The translations under genes were made by a program, and so were the position numbers. A model generated the notes under the pieces. It was not told the origin of the DNA. It searched no databases and saw only the letters and a list, made by a program, of their open reading frames with translations. From Flavobacterium sp. CG_23.5 (GTDB lineage Bacteria > Bacteroidota > Bacteroidia > Flavobacteriales > Flavobacteriaceae): a DNA stretch of 64,000 nucleotides. The stretch is from assembly GCF_017875765.1 (NCBI RefSeq), contig NZ_JAGGNA010000001.1, positions 2,879,001 through 2,943,000 on the forward strand, written 5' to 3'. Shown one piece after another: positions 15,070 through 24,158 of this stretch. Numbering within the stretch: the first letter of the stretch is position 1; the number at the start of each line of letters is the position of its first letter.

Positions 15070-17880
15070 ATGAAACAACTTAGTAAGTTAGCTTTAGGGA
15101 TGTTGCTCATTCCCGCAGCGATTTTCGCACAGGAAATTGATTACTCAAAAACAATTCCTTTTGATTCCAGTGTAAAAACCGGAAAACTTAAAAATGGATT
15201 AACCTATTACATCAAGAAAAATGCCAAACCTGAGAATAAAGTCGATTTGAGACTTATTATCAATGCCGGTTCAATTCTAGAAAATGACGATCAACAAGGA
15301 TTGGCTCACTTTATGGAGCACATGAGTTTTAATGGGACGAAGCGTTTTCCAAAAAACAAATTGGTTGATTATTTACAAAGTATTGGTGTGAAATTCGGGC
15401 AACATTTAAATGCTTACACAAGTTTTGATGAAACGGTTTATTTTCTTCCAATACCGTCAGACAGTCCGGAAAAATTAGAAAATGGTTTTAATATCATTGA
15501 AGATTGGGCTTTTAATGCCAACTTGACTCCTGAAGAAATTGATAAAGAAAGAGGTGTTGTTCTTGAAGAATACCGTTTGGGTTTAGGGGCTCAAAAAAGA
15601 ATGATGGGACGTTATTTGCCAAAAATGATGTACAATTCACATTACGCAGATCGTTTGCCAATTGGTAAAAAAGAAATCTTAGAGAACTTTAAATACGACA
15701 AAATTGTAAGTTTTTATAAAGACTGGTACCGACCAGATTTAATGAGTGTTATTGTTGTTGGCGATATTGATGTGGCCGAAATGGAGAAAAAAGTGATTGC
15801 TCACTTTTCAAACTATCAAAATCCGAAAAATGAAAAACCCAGAAAAACTTTTGAGGTACCCAATCATAAAGAGACTTTCGTAGCAATTGAAAGCGATAAA
15901 GAGGCGACAAGCGCACAAGTACAGTTAGTGTATAAAGATTCTGGCTTGCCAAAACCGGTAGTTACTTTGAAAGATTTTAAAGATGATTTGGTTGAAGGAT
16001 TGTTCACCACCATGTTAAACAATAGATTGAATGAATTGACAAATGCTGCAATACCTCCTTTTATTTATGGATATTCCTATCATGGGGGAACTTATGCTAG
16101 AAATAAAAAAGCGTATCAATCTATTGCAATGTCACAAGAAGACAAGCAAATAAGTGCTTTGAAGGTGTTAGTTACTGAGAATGAAAGAGCGAAAAAATTT
16201 GGATTTACCCAAGGAGAATTAGATCGATCAAAAGCAGAGTTTATCGCCACTATCGAAAAATCGTTCAATGATAGAAGCAAAACAAATTCTGAAAATTTTG
16301 TAGCGGAATATCAGGCTAATTTCTTAGAAAAACAGCCTACTCCAGGAATTGAATGGACATTTGCTACCATGAAACAACTTTTGCCTACAATTGGGTTAAA
16401 TGATGTTAATGGCTATATTAAGGAATATATCAAAGATGATAATCGCGTTATTGTTTTAACAGGGCCGGAAAAAGCGGGACTTAAAAAACCTTCAGAGCAA
16501 GACGTTTTGAATGCATTGAAAGTGAATGTTGATGAAATTAAACCTTATGAAGATGTGGCTGTGGCCAAGGGTCTTATAAGACAAGATATTGTTTCTGGAA
16601 CTATCGTTAAACGTGAGAACAATGATAAAATTGGGACAAAAACGTTATTTTTATCTAATGGAGCAAAAGTTACTTATAAAAATACCGACTTTAAAAATGA
16701 TGAGATTCTTTTTGAAGCAGTAAGTTTCGGTGGAAGCAATTTGTATTCAAATGATGAAATGAAAAAAGTTCAATTTGCTAATGGAGCCTTGGCAGAAGCC
16801 GGATTCTCAGGATTAAAATTGAATGATATCAATAAATTTATGACGGGTAAAATTGCACGAGTAAGTCCATATATTGGTAGTGCTACCGAAGGTTTAAGAG
16901 GGAATGCCACTCCCAAGGATTTAGAGTATTTGTTCCAAATGACGTATGCGTACTTCACGGATTTAAACTATGATCCTGAAGCTTTTGAAGGCTTTAAACA
17001 AAAGCAGTCTAGTTTCTTTAAGAATATGGCTTCGCAACCACAAAACTATTTTCAACAAGAGTTTTATACTTATCTGAATAAAGAAAATCCAAGATTCAAC
17101 GGAATTATGCCGACGGATCAGTCGTGGGCTGCAACAGATTACAAGTTAGCCTACACTAAATACAAAGAGCGTTTTGCCAACGCTGCTGATTTTGAGTTTT
17201 ATTTCGTTGGAAACATTGACGATAAAATTATGGAAGCATATGCCGTAAAATATTTAGCATCTTTGGCTACTACTAATAAAAAAGAGAAAGCAGTAGATTT
17301 AGGATATAGAATGTTGAAAGGAGATTTGAAAAAAGTGGTTAATAAAGGAACAGATCCTAAAAGTAATGTAACTATTATGTATTATGGAGATGCAAAATAT
17401 TCTGCTAAAGATGCCATGAGTATGCAAGCTTTAGGTGAAGTTTTGACAATAAAACTAATTGAACAATTACGTGAAAATGAAAGTGGCGTTTATGGTGTTT
17501 CGGCACGAGGAAGTTTAAATAAAATTCCAAATGGATCCTACAACTTTTCAATTGGGTTTCCATGTGGACCAGATAATGCTGAAAAATTGACAGCTTCTGC
17601 TTTAAAAGAACTTCAAAACATTATTGATAAGGGACCAGATGAAAAAGATGTGGCTAAATTTAAAGAAGGGGAGCTGGCTGATTTCAGAAAAGATAGTAAA
17701 GAAAATAGATATTGGTTGTCTAATTTTACTAAATCCTATACGAATGGAAGCAGCGCTGAAGAAGTTTTGAAATTTGAAGAAACGGTCAATTCGGTAACGG
17801 CTAAGGATATGCAAGATATTGCAAAAAAATACCTTACAAAAGATAAAGTAATTGGAATACTAATGCCGGAAAAAAAATAA
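15070..17880 (+). CDS. M16 family zinc metallopeptidase (pitrilysin type)
   Basis: A 936-residue exported peptidase made of two M16 halves. I use the ATG that gives a clean signal peptide (MKQLSKLALGMLLIPAAIFAQ) rather than a TTG eight codons earlier. The inverted zinc motif HFMEH is at residues 80-84, with the third ligand in ERGVVLEEYR about 75 residues later, so the first half is catalytic. The second half (from about 530) lacks the motif, as is usual. It probably degrades peptides in the periplasm. It is followed by a hairpin terminator that is duplicated 6.2 kb downstream. Confidence 0.93.
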   Translation: MKQLSKLALGMLLIPAAIFAQEIDYSKTIPFDSSVKTGKLKNGLTYYIKKNAKPENKVDLRLIINAGSILENDDQQGLAHFMEHMSFNGTKRFPKNKLVDYLQSIGVKFGQHLNAYTSFDETVYFLPIPSDSPEKLENGFNIIEDWAFNANLTPEEIDKERGVVLEEYRLGLGAQKRMMGRYLPKMMYNSHYADRLPIGKKEILENFKYDKIVSFYKDWYRPDLMSVIVVGDIDVAEMEKKVIAHFSNYQNPKNEKPRKTFEVPNHKETFVAIESDKEATSAQVQLVYKDSGLPKPVVTLKDFKDDLVEGLFTTMLNNRLNELTNAAIPPFIYGYSYHGGTYARNKKAYQSIAMSQEDKQISALKVLVTENERAKKFGFTQGELDRSKAEFIATIEKSFNDRSKTNSENFVAEYQANFLEKQPTPGIEWTFATMKQLLPTIGLNDVNGYIKEYIKDDNRVIVLTGPEKAGLKKPSEQDVLNALKVNVDEIKPYEDVAVAKGLIRQDIVSGTIVKRENNDKIGTKTLFLSNGAKVTYKNTDFKNDEILFEAVSFGGSNLYSNDEMKKVQFANGALAEAGFSGLKLNDINKFMTGKIARVSPYIGSATEGLRGNATPKDLEYLFQMTYAYFTDLNYDPEAFEGFKQKQSSFFKNMASQPQNYFQQEFYTYLNKENPRFNGIMPTDQSWAATDYKLAYTKYKERFANAADFEFYFVGNIDDKIMEAYAVKYLASLATTNKKEKAVDLGYRMLKGDLKKVVNKGTDPKSNVTIMYYGDAKYSAKDAMSMQALGEVLTIKLIEQLRENESGVYGVSARGSLNKIPNGSYNFSIGFPCGPDNAEKLTASALKELQNIIDKGPDEKDVAKFKEGELADFRKDSKENRYWLSNFTKSYTNGSSAEEVLKFEETVNSVTAKDMQDIAKKYLTKDKVIGILMPEKK

Positions 17881-17882
17881 AT

Positions 17883-17941
17883 CAATTTAATTATAAACTA
17901 AAAACCTGCTAAAATTAACTTTAGCAGGTTTTTTTTATGGT
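17883..17941 (+). repeat. Left copy of a terminator-containing direct repeat
   Basis: A 59-bp segment almost identical to 24098-24155. It contains a 13-bp hairpin (AAAACCTGCTAAA/TTTAGCAGGTTTT) and a T-run, and works as terminator of the M16 peptidase gene. The two copies bracket the accessory module. Confidence 0.8.
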
Positions 17942-18019
17942 AGAAATTATAGTAGGACGATTCGCTGTAATTATTAACAATAACAGACTTTAAATACAAA
18001 CACATTGGAGTTAAAGTAA

Positions 18020-18310
18020 TTATTAATTAACACCGCACTTACATTAACTTGTTGCAAGAAAGACGACAGCAAACCACAAAACCCAATAGACCAATTACCT
18101 CCTGCTACACAAATTGGCGCAAATACTGCTGGATGCTTGTTAGATGGAAAAGCCTTTTTACCAAAGGGCTATTTACCTACAGGTAATTTAGTTTGTAATT
18201 ATATTGATGGAAAAGATTTCACTGTTAACCTCGCTCAAAAACTAAATAATCAAACAATATTAATAGGCATTATAAGCAATAATCAAAGTTTAGTTGTTGG
18301 TGTTTCAGCC
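18020..18310 (+). pseudogene. 5' fragment of a lipoprotein gene broken by an IS element
   Basis: In frame 2 this stretch encodes a lipoprotein-like start (ALTLTCCKKDDSKPQNP), then IDQLPPATQIGANTAGCLLDG, clearly homologous to the intact lipoprotein at 20272-20793 (IDQLPPATQTGANTAGCLIN). No ATG opens it and a TAA lies just upstream of the signal-peptide region, so it was already damaged at its start. It runs into the left end of the IS; the 3' part resumes at 19854. Confidence 0.85.
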
Positions 18311-18359
18311 CCTTAAATAATCGGACACAATTATAAATAGAAATCTATAATTTTGTACG

Positions 18360-18674
18360 ATGGAAAAGAGAAAATTTACCAAAGAAGAGAAGCTAAAGAT
18401 CATAAAGGAAGCTTCAGAACAAGGTGTTAAACCTACATTAGAGAAATATTCGGTATTTCCTGCGAGTTATTACTCATGGAAGAAGAAGATGGATACTATG
18501 GGCGAAGAGGGCTTCGCACATGGAATGACCCCCGCGCAGCTTAAACGAATCAGAGAACTGGAAAAAGAAAACAAGCTACTCAAAGAAATTGTTATTCAAA
18601 AAGAGCTTGAAGGCAAGTTAAAAGACGAATTGCTAAAAAAGAAATTCGCCTTGGAGAAAAAAAGGAACTCGTGA
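18360..18674 (+). CDS. IS3-family transposase OrfA
   Basis: A 104-residue DNA-binding protein. The helix-turn-helix lies at about residues 5-45 (FTKEEKLKIIKEASEQGV, then KYSVFPASYYSWKKK), and a leucine-zipper-like helix follows (residues 58-100, AQLKRIRELEKENKLLKEIV). These are the usual OrfA parts for end recognition and multimerisation. The stop overlaps the orfB GTG by four bases. A run of seven A residues just before it allows -1 frameshifting into OrfB, as in other IS3 elements, giving the OrfAB transposase. Confidence 0.93.
   Translation: MEKRKFTKEEKLKIIKEASEQGVKPTLEKYSVFPASYYSWKKKMDTMGEEGFAHGMTPAQLKRIRELEKENKLLKEIVIQKELEGKLKDELLKKKFALEKKRNS
18657..18663 (+). other. Likely -1 programmed frameshift site (A7) in the IS
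   Basis: Seven consecutive A residues in codons AAA AAA AGG near the end of orfA. A -1 shift here leads straight into the orfB frame (reading KELVRGYIF) without meeting a stop, so OrfA and OrfB can be fused. Confidence 0.7.
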
Positions 18675-19756
18675 GAGGCTACATTTTTCAGGGCTTGAAG
18701 AAAGAAGTAGCATTTCAAATTTCAGCAATAACCAAGCACCAGTATTATTATCAAAACAAGCGGACTAATCAAGGAAGAAGTCCTTCTACGACGACTTTTT
18801 ACACTGACAAGTACGGGCAAAAATTTGAAGTTTCAAATGATGTGATTATTGAAGAAATAAAGCAAGCTCATCAAGATCTCGACACAGATTATGGTCATCG
18901 GAAAATGGAAACTAGATTACAACTGATGGGTTACGATATTAATCATAAGAAAGTATATCGATTGATGAAAGGCGCACAATTATTGAAGGAACAACATCAA
19001 AAGCCTAGTAAAACCAGGGTAAAATACCGTAAGGTTTTTCCAAGTCAGCCCTTTGAAGTTTTGGAAATGGACATTAAATTTGTGTGGGTCGAGGAGTATA
19101 AAATGCATAGCTATGTGCTAACAACTATTGACACTTTTACCAGACTTGTTTTGCATTGGACGGTTGCCTATTCCATCAAAAAAGAAGATGTTAAAAGGGC
19201 ATGGGAACATATTATAATAAATCATTTACAACCAAATAATTGCCTAGAAAAAGGGATTCATATTGAGGTTCGCAATGATAATGACAGTCGATTTTCGGCA
19301 AAAATGATTCAAAATTTCTTCAAAGATAACTACCTGAATCAAGTCTTTACACATCCATATACCCCACAGGAAAATGGACATATTGAGAGTTTTCATGCTA
19401 TTTTAGCAAAAAAACTAAGACCTTTTCATTTTTGGACAATCGATGAATTGGAAGGTGTTTTGACCATTTTTTATGAGAAATACAATAATGAACGTCTACA
19501 TTCCTCAGTTTGTAATTTACCTCCAAATATCTTTTTAGAATGCTGGAATAAAGGGCTAATCGAACAAAAAAGAGATGAAATAAAACGAAAAATAACATTC
19601 AAACTCAAAATCCCATACCAACAAATATCGGGCAATACGAGTCTGAAGTGCAGTTCCTTGCAAAATTTAGAGATTCCGCCTTTTTTTGTGGGTGAACTAA
19701 ATTTTAGTGAAATCGAAATGACCAGGCCTGAAACATTTCTACAAACATCGGTGTAA
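18671..19756 (+). CDS. IS3-family transposase OrfB (DDE integrase-type catalytic protein)
   Basis: A 361-residue catalytic protein. An HTH_21-type region (EIKQAHQDLDTDYGHRKME, about residues 63-81) precedes the rve core with D134 (LEMDIKFVW), D203 (VRNDNDSRF) and E239 (NGHIESFH). The spacing between the last two is exactly 35 residues, as in the DD(35)E class. The usual glycine after the second Asp is replaced, but all three catalytic acids remain, so the enzyme may be active. GTG start, overlapping orfA by four bases. The C-terminal tail after about residue 300 is longer than in most IS3 OrfB proteins. Confidence 0.93.
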   Translation: MRGYIFQGLKKEVAFQISAITKHQYYYQNKRTNQGRSPSTTTFYTDKYGQKFEVSNDVIIEEIKQAHQDLDTDYGHRKMETRLQLMGYDINHKKVYRLMKGAQLLKEQHQKPSKTRVKYRKVFPSQPFEVLEMDIKFVWVEEYKMHSYVLTTIDTFTRLVLHWTVAYSIKKEDVKRAWEHIIINHLQPNNCLEKGIHIEVRNDNDSRFSAKMIQNFFKDNYLNQVFTHPYTPQENGHIESFHAILAKKLRPFHFWTIDELEGVLTIFYEKYNNERLHSSVCNLPPNIFLECWNKGLIEQKRDEIKRKITFKLKIPYQQISGNTSLKCSSLQNLEIPPFFVGELNFSEIEMTRPETFLQTSV

Positions 19757-19853
19757 AACTCGCCTTCGTTTGTTCCTTGCAAGACAAAGATATTGACTAA
19801 TTGCGTATGTTTGTAAAACTTAAAATGTTAAAGTCCGATTATTAGGGGGCTAA

Positions 19854-20102
19854 ACCATTGGTCAAACGTACATTTTAAAAGAATATGGAGCAAATTCTCA
19901 ATTTGGGGAATATAATATATATCAAAATATTGGAGATTTGCGATATAAAACAACTTCAACAATCACAGGCGAACTAAAAATAACCAATCATAATTTTAAT
20001 AAAGCAATACCGTCTGGTACTTTCTGGTTTGATGCAATAAACTCTGAAGGGGAAAAATACAAGTACGCGATGGTCGATTTGATAGGGAATATTAAAAATT
20101 AA
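19854..20102 (+). pseudogene. 3' fragment of the IS-interrupted lipoprotein gene
   Basis: Reads IGQTYILKEYGANSQFGEY and ends with ITGELKITNHNFNKAIPSGT followed by FWFDAINSEGEKY. This matches the C-terminal half of the intact paralogue (ITGELKITNHNFSKAILSGT, FWFDAVNSKGEK) closely. A TAA stands right at the IS junction. It has no start and is presumably not translated on its own. Confidence 0.85.
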
Positions 20103-20175
20103 TTATAAAAAGTAAGATTGGCAAAAAGATAATTTTACAAAGATCAAATTAAACAACACCTCACATTTATATAAT
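20103..20175 (+). repeat. Duplicated downstream flank of lipoprotein gene, copy 1
   Basis: Starts AATTATAAAAAGTAAGATTG and stays alignable with 20794-20883 for about 75 bp. It shows that the two lipoprotein genes arose by a tandem duplication that included their 3' flanks. Confidence 0.7.
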
Positions 20176-20271
20176 TTAAAAAATCATTAAGATCAAATAG
20201 TTGCAATAAAATTAACTAAAAATTAACACGTAAAAAGTATATATATTTTATTTTTAACAAAAACTTAACCA

Positions 20272-20793
20272 ATGAAAAACCTACTATTTTTATTCGCAAC
20301 AGTTCTTATATTAAGTTGTTGCTCTACAGATGACAACAAACCGAAAAAGCCAATAGACCAACTACCTCCTGCTACACAAACAGGTGCAAATACTGCTGGT
20401 TGTTTAATAAATGGTGAAGCATTTTTACCAAAAGGAACTGGAATAATATTAAATTGTTTATATCAAGACGGATTGAATTTTGGATTAAGAATTACTGAAA
20501 ATATGAATGATACTTCAAGATCAATTTATATCTCAACTTTAAATCAAAATTTAGAAATAGGTAAAATATACGACTTACAGGAATATAATTCTAAATGGGG
20601 GCAGTTTGTTGTATTTACGGGAGGTATCGGTAAAGATGATTACAGAACAACCTTAACAATCACTGGCGAACTAAAAATCACTAATCATAATTTTAGCAAA
20701 GCAATACTATCGGGAACATTTTGGTTTGATGCTGTAAACTCAAAAGGAGAAAAAATTCAAGTTCGTGAAGGTCGCTTTGATATGGAATATTAA
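20272..20793 (+). CDS. Lipoprotein of unknown function
   Basis: A 173-residue lipoprotein with signal peptide MKNLLFLFATVLILSCC and lipobox cysteine at 16 or 17, followed by an acidic and Pro-rich linker (STDDNKPKKPIDQLPPATQ). The mature domain (about 45-170) is beta-rich: TAGCLINGEAFLPKG, GLNFGLRITENMND, TLTITGELKITNHN, FWFDAVNSKGE. It resembles the DUF6252-like beta lipoproteins found in Flavobacteria, but I do not name a function. A broken paralogue lies upstream, and both lie before a lipase-like T9SS cargo gene. The 3' flank contains a small hairpin shared with the paralogue. Confidence 0.85.
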   Translation: MKNLLFLFATVLILSCCSTDDNKPKKPIDQLPPATQTGANTAGCLINGEAFLPKGTGIILNCLYQDGLNFGLRITENMNDTSRSIYISTLNQNLEIGKIYDLQEYNSKWGQFVVFTGGIGKDDYRTTLTITGELKITNHNFSKAILSGTFWFDAVNSKGEKIQVREGRFDMEY

Positions 20794-20883
20794 AACTAAT
20801 TATAAAAAAGTAAGATTGGCAAAAAGACAGTCTTACCAAAATCAAATTGAACAATATCTCATCTTTATTTAATTTAAAAAACA
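20794..20883 (+). repeat. Duplicated downstream flank of lipoprotein gene, copy 2
   Basis: Homologous to 20103-20175. In this copy GTAAGATTGG and CAGTCTTAC form an imperfect hairpin around an A-rich loop that is decayed in the first copy. Confidence 0.7.
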
Positions 20884-20888
20884 AATTT

Positions 20889-23800
20889 ATGAAAAAAATT
20901 ACATTCCTCCTTTTTGCTTTTTTATTTTCTATATTTTCAAATGCGCAACAAGACATCAATACGACTTTTGCAACACAAATGAACACTGTATTTGGATCGC
21001 TGGACAAAACCAAAATACCACACGGTATTCTGCTCGATTATGGTATGGAGTTTACCAATGTACCTGCTTACAATGGTACACTTACAGATAGTACGTATTC
21101 AGACAAATCTAGTTAAAATCAAATTTATAACACATTACTTTCTAGCAGAGTACGAGAAGTAAGTACGGCCTGGATAACTCCTACAGAATATGACAACAGA
21201 TGGAACGGCAATAGATCAATAGGTGTTATCGCCTTGAGTGGGCTGTATTTTAAGTACGCTCAATTTGCAGATAATGCCCTTACGACTAATAAGATTATGT
21301 TGTCCAACAATAAATTTTATGACAAGGTAATCAACGGAGTATGGCAAAATCCATATCAAGAGTTGCAAACTTTTGCAATGGCAGCGCCCATCAAGCAATA
21401 TGATGAATTGACTATGCAAGTAAAAATTCCTTCCAATATATTTATCTCTAATTATCAAAACCTAATAACAAGCATACAAATAGATTTTGATAATGGACAG
21501 GGATACGTAACAGTGACGTATAACCAAAACATTACGGTTAATTATACCACATACGGGACAAAAATTTGGAAATACAAACTGAATCTCAGTAATGGTACAG
21601 CTTTGTATAACCAATCAAGGATGAAAATAGGCAAAAATCAGGTAAATGGACAAACAGGACCTCCAGTTCCTCCACCCTGCCAAACCTGTAGAATTTCTCC
21701 AACAGAAAGCCCAATAAGTATAACAGCTGCAATTCCTTATCTAGGCGGATTAGGAACTGTAAAGCTGACGATTGATTATGCTGGGGATCCTAGTCAGGGA
21801 CTTAAGAGACCGCTAATTGTAGCCGAAGGATTTGATCTTGGTGTAGTTTTGAATCCTGAAAAAGCATATGGGAATAATACCTATTCTGGAACATTTCAAC
21901 CAAGTCTTCTTGAAAGCGGAGTTGAATTAAAAAATCTACTTTACGAAGACTACAAACAATACGACATTGTCTATGTAGATTGGAATAATGGCGTAGATTA
22001 TATGCAACGTAATGCTTATGCCCTTGAGGCGGTCATAAAATACGTGAATGACCGTAAAGTTTTGAGCGGGAGTACCACTAAAAATGTAGTTTTAGGACAA
22101 AGTATGGGTGGTGTTATTGCTCGTTATGCCCTTGCAGATATGGAGCAGCGAGGCGAAAATCATCAAACCAGTCTGTTTATATCACACGATGCACCGCAAC
22201 AAGGGGCTAATATTCCGATTTCTTTTCAGTATATGTTTCGTCACCTTAAAAGTCAGTATGTAAAATCTCCTTTACTATTGTATGGTGGTGAAGTTTATCT
22301 TCCCATGAATACAGATACCCAACCTGTTTCTTCTTATTTGTCTATTCTCGACGCTCCAGCTTCTAAACAATTAATCGGCAATTTTGTAAATTCTAATTAC
22401 GCAATAGACAATTGGGAAAACACCTCATTCTATGATGAATTAAAAGGAAAAGGGCTTGCAAATAGTGGTGGCTATCCGTTACAATGCAGGAATATCGCGA
22501 TCAGTAATGGTAGCGAATGCGGTACAACTCAAAACTTTAATCCAGGTGATGACTTGGTCAATATTCAATTAAACAAAGGATTGTCTTTTTGGGGTGATTT
22601 ATTCAGTTTGATTTACAATCCTTTAGGAGGATATATTGGTGGAACATTTGTAGATTCTGATCTTTATGGGGTAGCAGTTTTAGGACTATTCCCTGGGCAC
22701 TCAAAATACAATGTCGATTTTAAAGCTAAATCATTATATGATACTTCCGGTAACGAGATTTACAAAGGACGTATGTCATATACCAAGAAAATTCTTTGGG
22801 TTTTAAATGTCACGGTTGATATTACTAATGTAACAAAAAACCAACCTTTGGGAATTTTACCTTTTGATACTTATGGAGGTGGCTATTTTGATACAAATAC
22901 TCTAGCTGGAACTGTTAATAGCCCAAATCTAATTATAAAAGATCGTTTTGGTTTTATTCCAACAGCAAGTGCTCTAGATATTGGTAAAAGAAACATAACC
23001 TTAATAGATGAAGACTACAAAAAATCATATGTTGGGGCAATACCACTTGTTTCTCCCAAAAATAGTCCGTTTGCCAATTTCGTCACAGATTTTGATATAG
23101 TAAACCCAAACGCACACAACAAACAACACATTTCATTTAATCCCAGAAATGGAAAATGGCTAGCATCTGAACTAAACGCATTGAGCAATCCGTATACTAA
23201 TCCAGAATTAGCAAATTGTTCCTTTATGTGTTCAGGAAATTCAGCATCACAAATCACTGGAAACGATGCCGTTTGTGGGACGAGTGTTTTTTCAGTTCCA
23301 AGCGGTGCTGATTCATATAATTGGTCTATAACCGAAGGTGGGTATCTTGCTAATTTAACGGGTAACAACACGTCGACTGTAACCCTAACAATTAATAATG
23401 GAAGTGGTTACGTAACTCTGCAAGTAATATATGGTAATGCTATTTGTGGTGGCATTACAATAACTAAAAGAATTTGGGTAGGTGCGCCACAAATTACAGG
23501 ACTAATTTGTCCAAATCAATCTACAATATGTAGTGGCACTTTTTGCCAGCAAGAACTAGGGTTGCCTTCTTTTGATTTAACAAATAATGTTGAGGCAAGT
23601 GTTATCGGTATGACTGATTTAGAAATTGGAGAAAAAACAAATTGGGAATGGGAAAGAATTAATGCAAACATTGTAATTGCTCAAGACACTAGGGGAAATG
23701 AAATTTATATAGCTCCTAATTATATTGGACAAACAGGTGTTAGAGTTCGAGCTAAAAATAATTGTGGGTGGAGCGAATGGAGTGAGTTGTATTTTGAAGT

Positions 23801-24095
23801 TGTCGATTGTAGCAATAATTTAATGAGACTATCAGAAGACGAAAAAACATTTTTGGTTTATCCAAATCCTTCAAATGAAAAAGTAAACATAGACTTAAGA
23901 GATGCAAATAATCTTCCGGAAAAGAATGCTAAGATTTCAGGAGAATTATTTGATATTATGGGAAAATCAAAAGCCAAAATTCAAATTAAAGATAATAGAG
24001 CTTCATTTTTTGTTAGTGGTTTAAATAAGGGAGTTTATGTTTTAAAAATTTATATAAATGGTAAAATAGAAAGCCATCAAATTGGAGTTAAATAA
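20889..24095 (+). pseudogene. T9SS-exported lipase-like surface protein, interrupted by one in-frame stop
   Basis: One continuous frame except for a TAA at 21114-21116. The first part has a signal peptide (MKKITFLLFAFLFSIFSNAQ) and reads to TDSTYSDKSS. After the stop the same frame goes on with NQIYNTLLSSRVREVSTAWI and runs 990 codons. The large part has an alpha/beta-hydrolase nucleophile motif GQSMGGVIARYAL, PKD/Ig-like segments (SYNWSITEGG), and a C-terminal type A T9SS sorting domain (FLVYPNPSNEKV to GVYVLKIYINGK). No in-frame ATG closely follows the stop and a restart would lack the signal peptide, so export would fail. Recent pseudogene, readthrough or a sequence error are all possible. 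Confidence 0.82.
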
Positions 24096-24097
24096 AC

Positions 24098-24155
24098 CAA
24101 TTTATTTATAAACTAAAAACCTGCTAAAGTTGAATTCAGCAGGTTTTTTTATGGT
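24098..24155 (+). repeat. Right copy of a terminator-containing direct repeat
   Basis: A 58-bp near-copy of 17883-17941, including the ACCTGCT/AGCAGGT hairpin and T-run. It forms the terminator of the lipase-like gene and ends at the stop of the convergent methyltransferase gene. Confidence 0.8.
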
Positions 24156-24158
24156 GAA

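Larger units (their letters stand above)
18309..19849 (+). mobile_element. IS3-family insertion sequence, about 1.54 kb, apparently intact
   Basis: The element carries overlapping orfA and orfB and is bounded by imperfect inverted repeats: CCCCTTAAATAATCGGAC at the left and the reverse complement of GTCCGATTATTAGGGGG at the right, sharing AATAATCGGAC. It splits a lipoprotein gene. The ends are set from the inverted repeats; the target duplication cannot be resolved because the outermost bases (AGCCCC...) are ambiguous. Confidence 0.85.

Noticed and set aside
18301..18316. A 3- or 4-bp target duplication for the IS
   Set aside because: The outer bases on both sides (AGCCCC on the left, GGGGGCT on the right) can be assigned to the inverted repeats or to the target, so no duplication can be named.
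21234..24095. Annotating the lipase-like body as a separate gene starting at TTG 21234
   Set aside because: The frame is continuous with the signal-peptide part before the TAA, and a start here would lack any signal peptide although the protein has a T9SS sorting domain.
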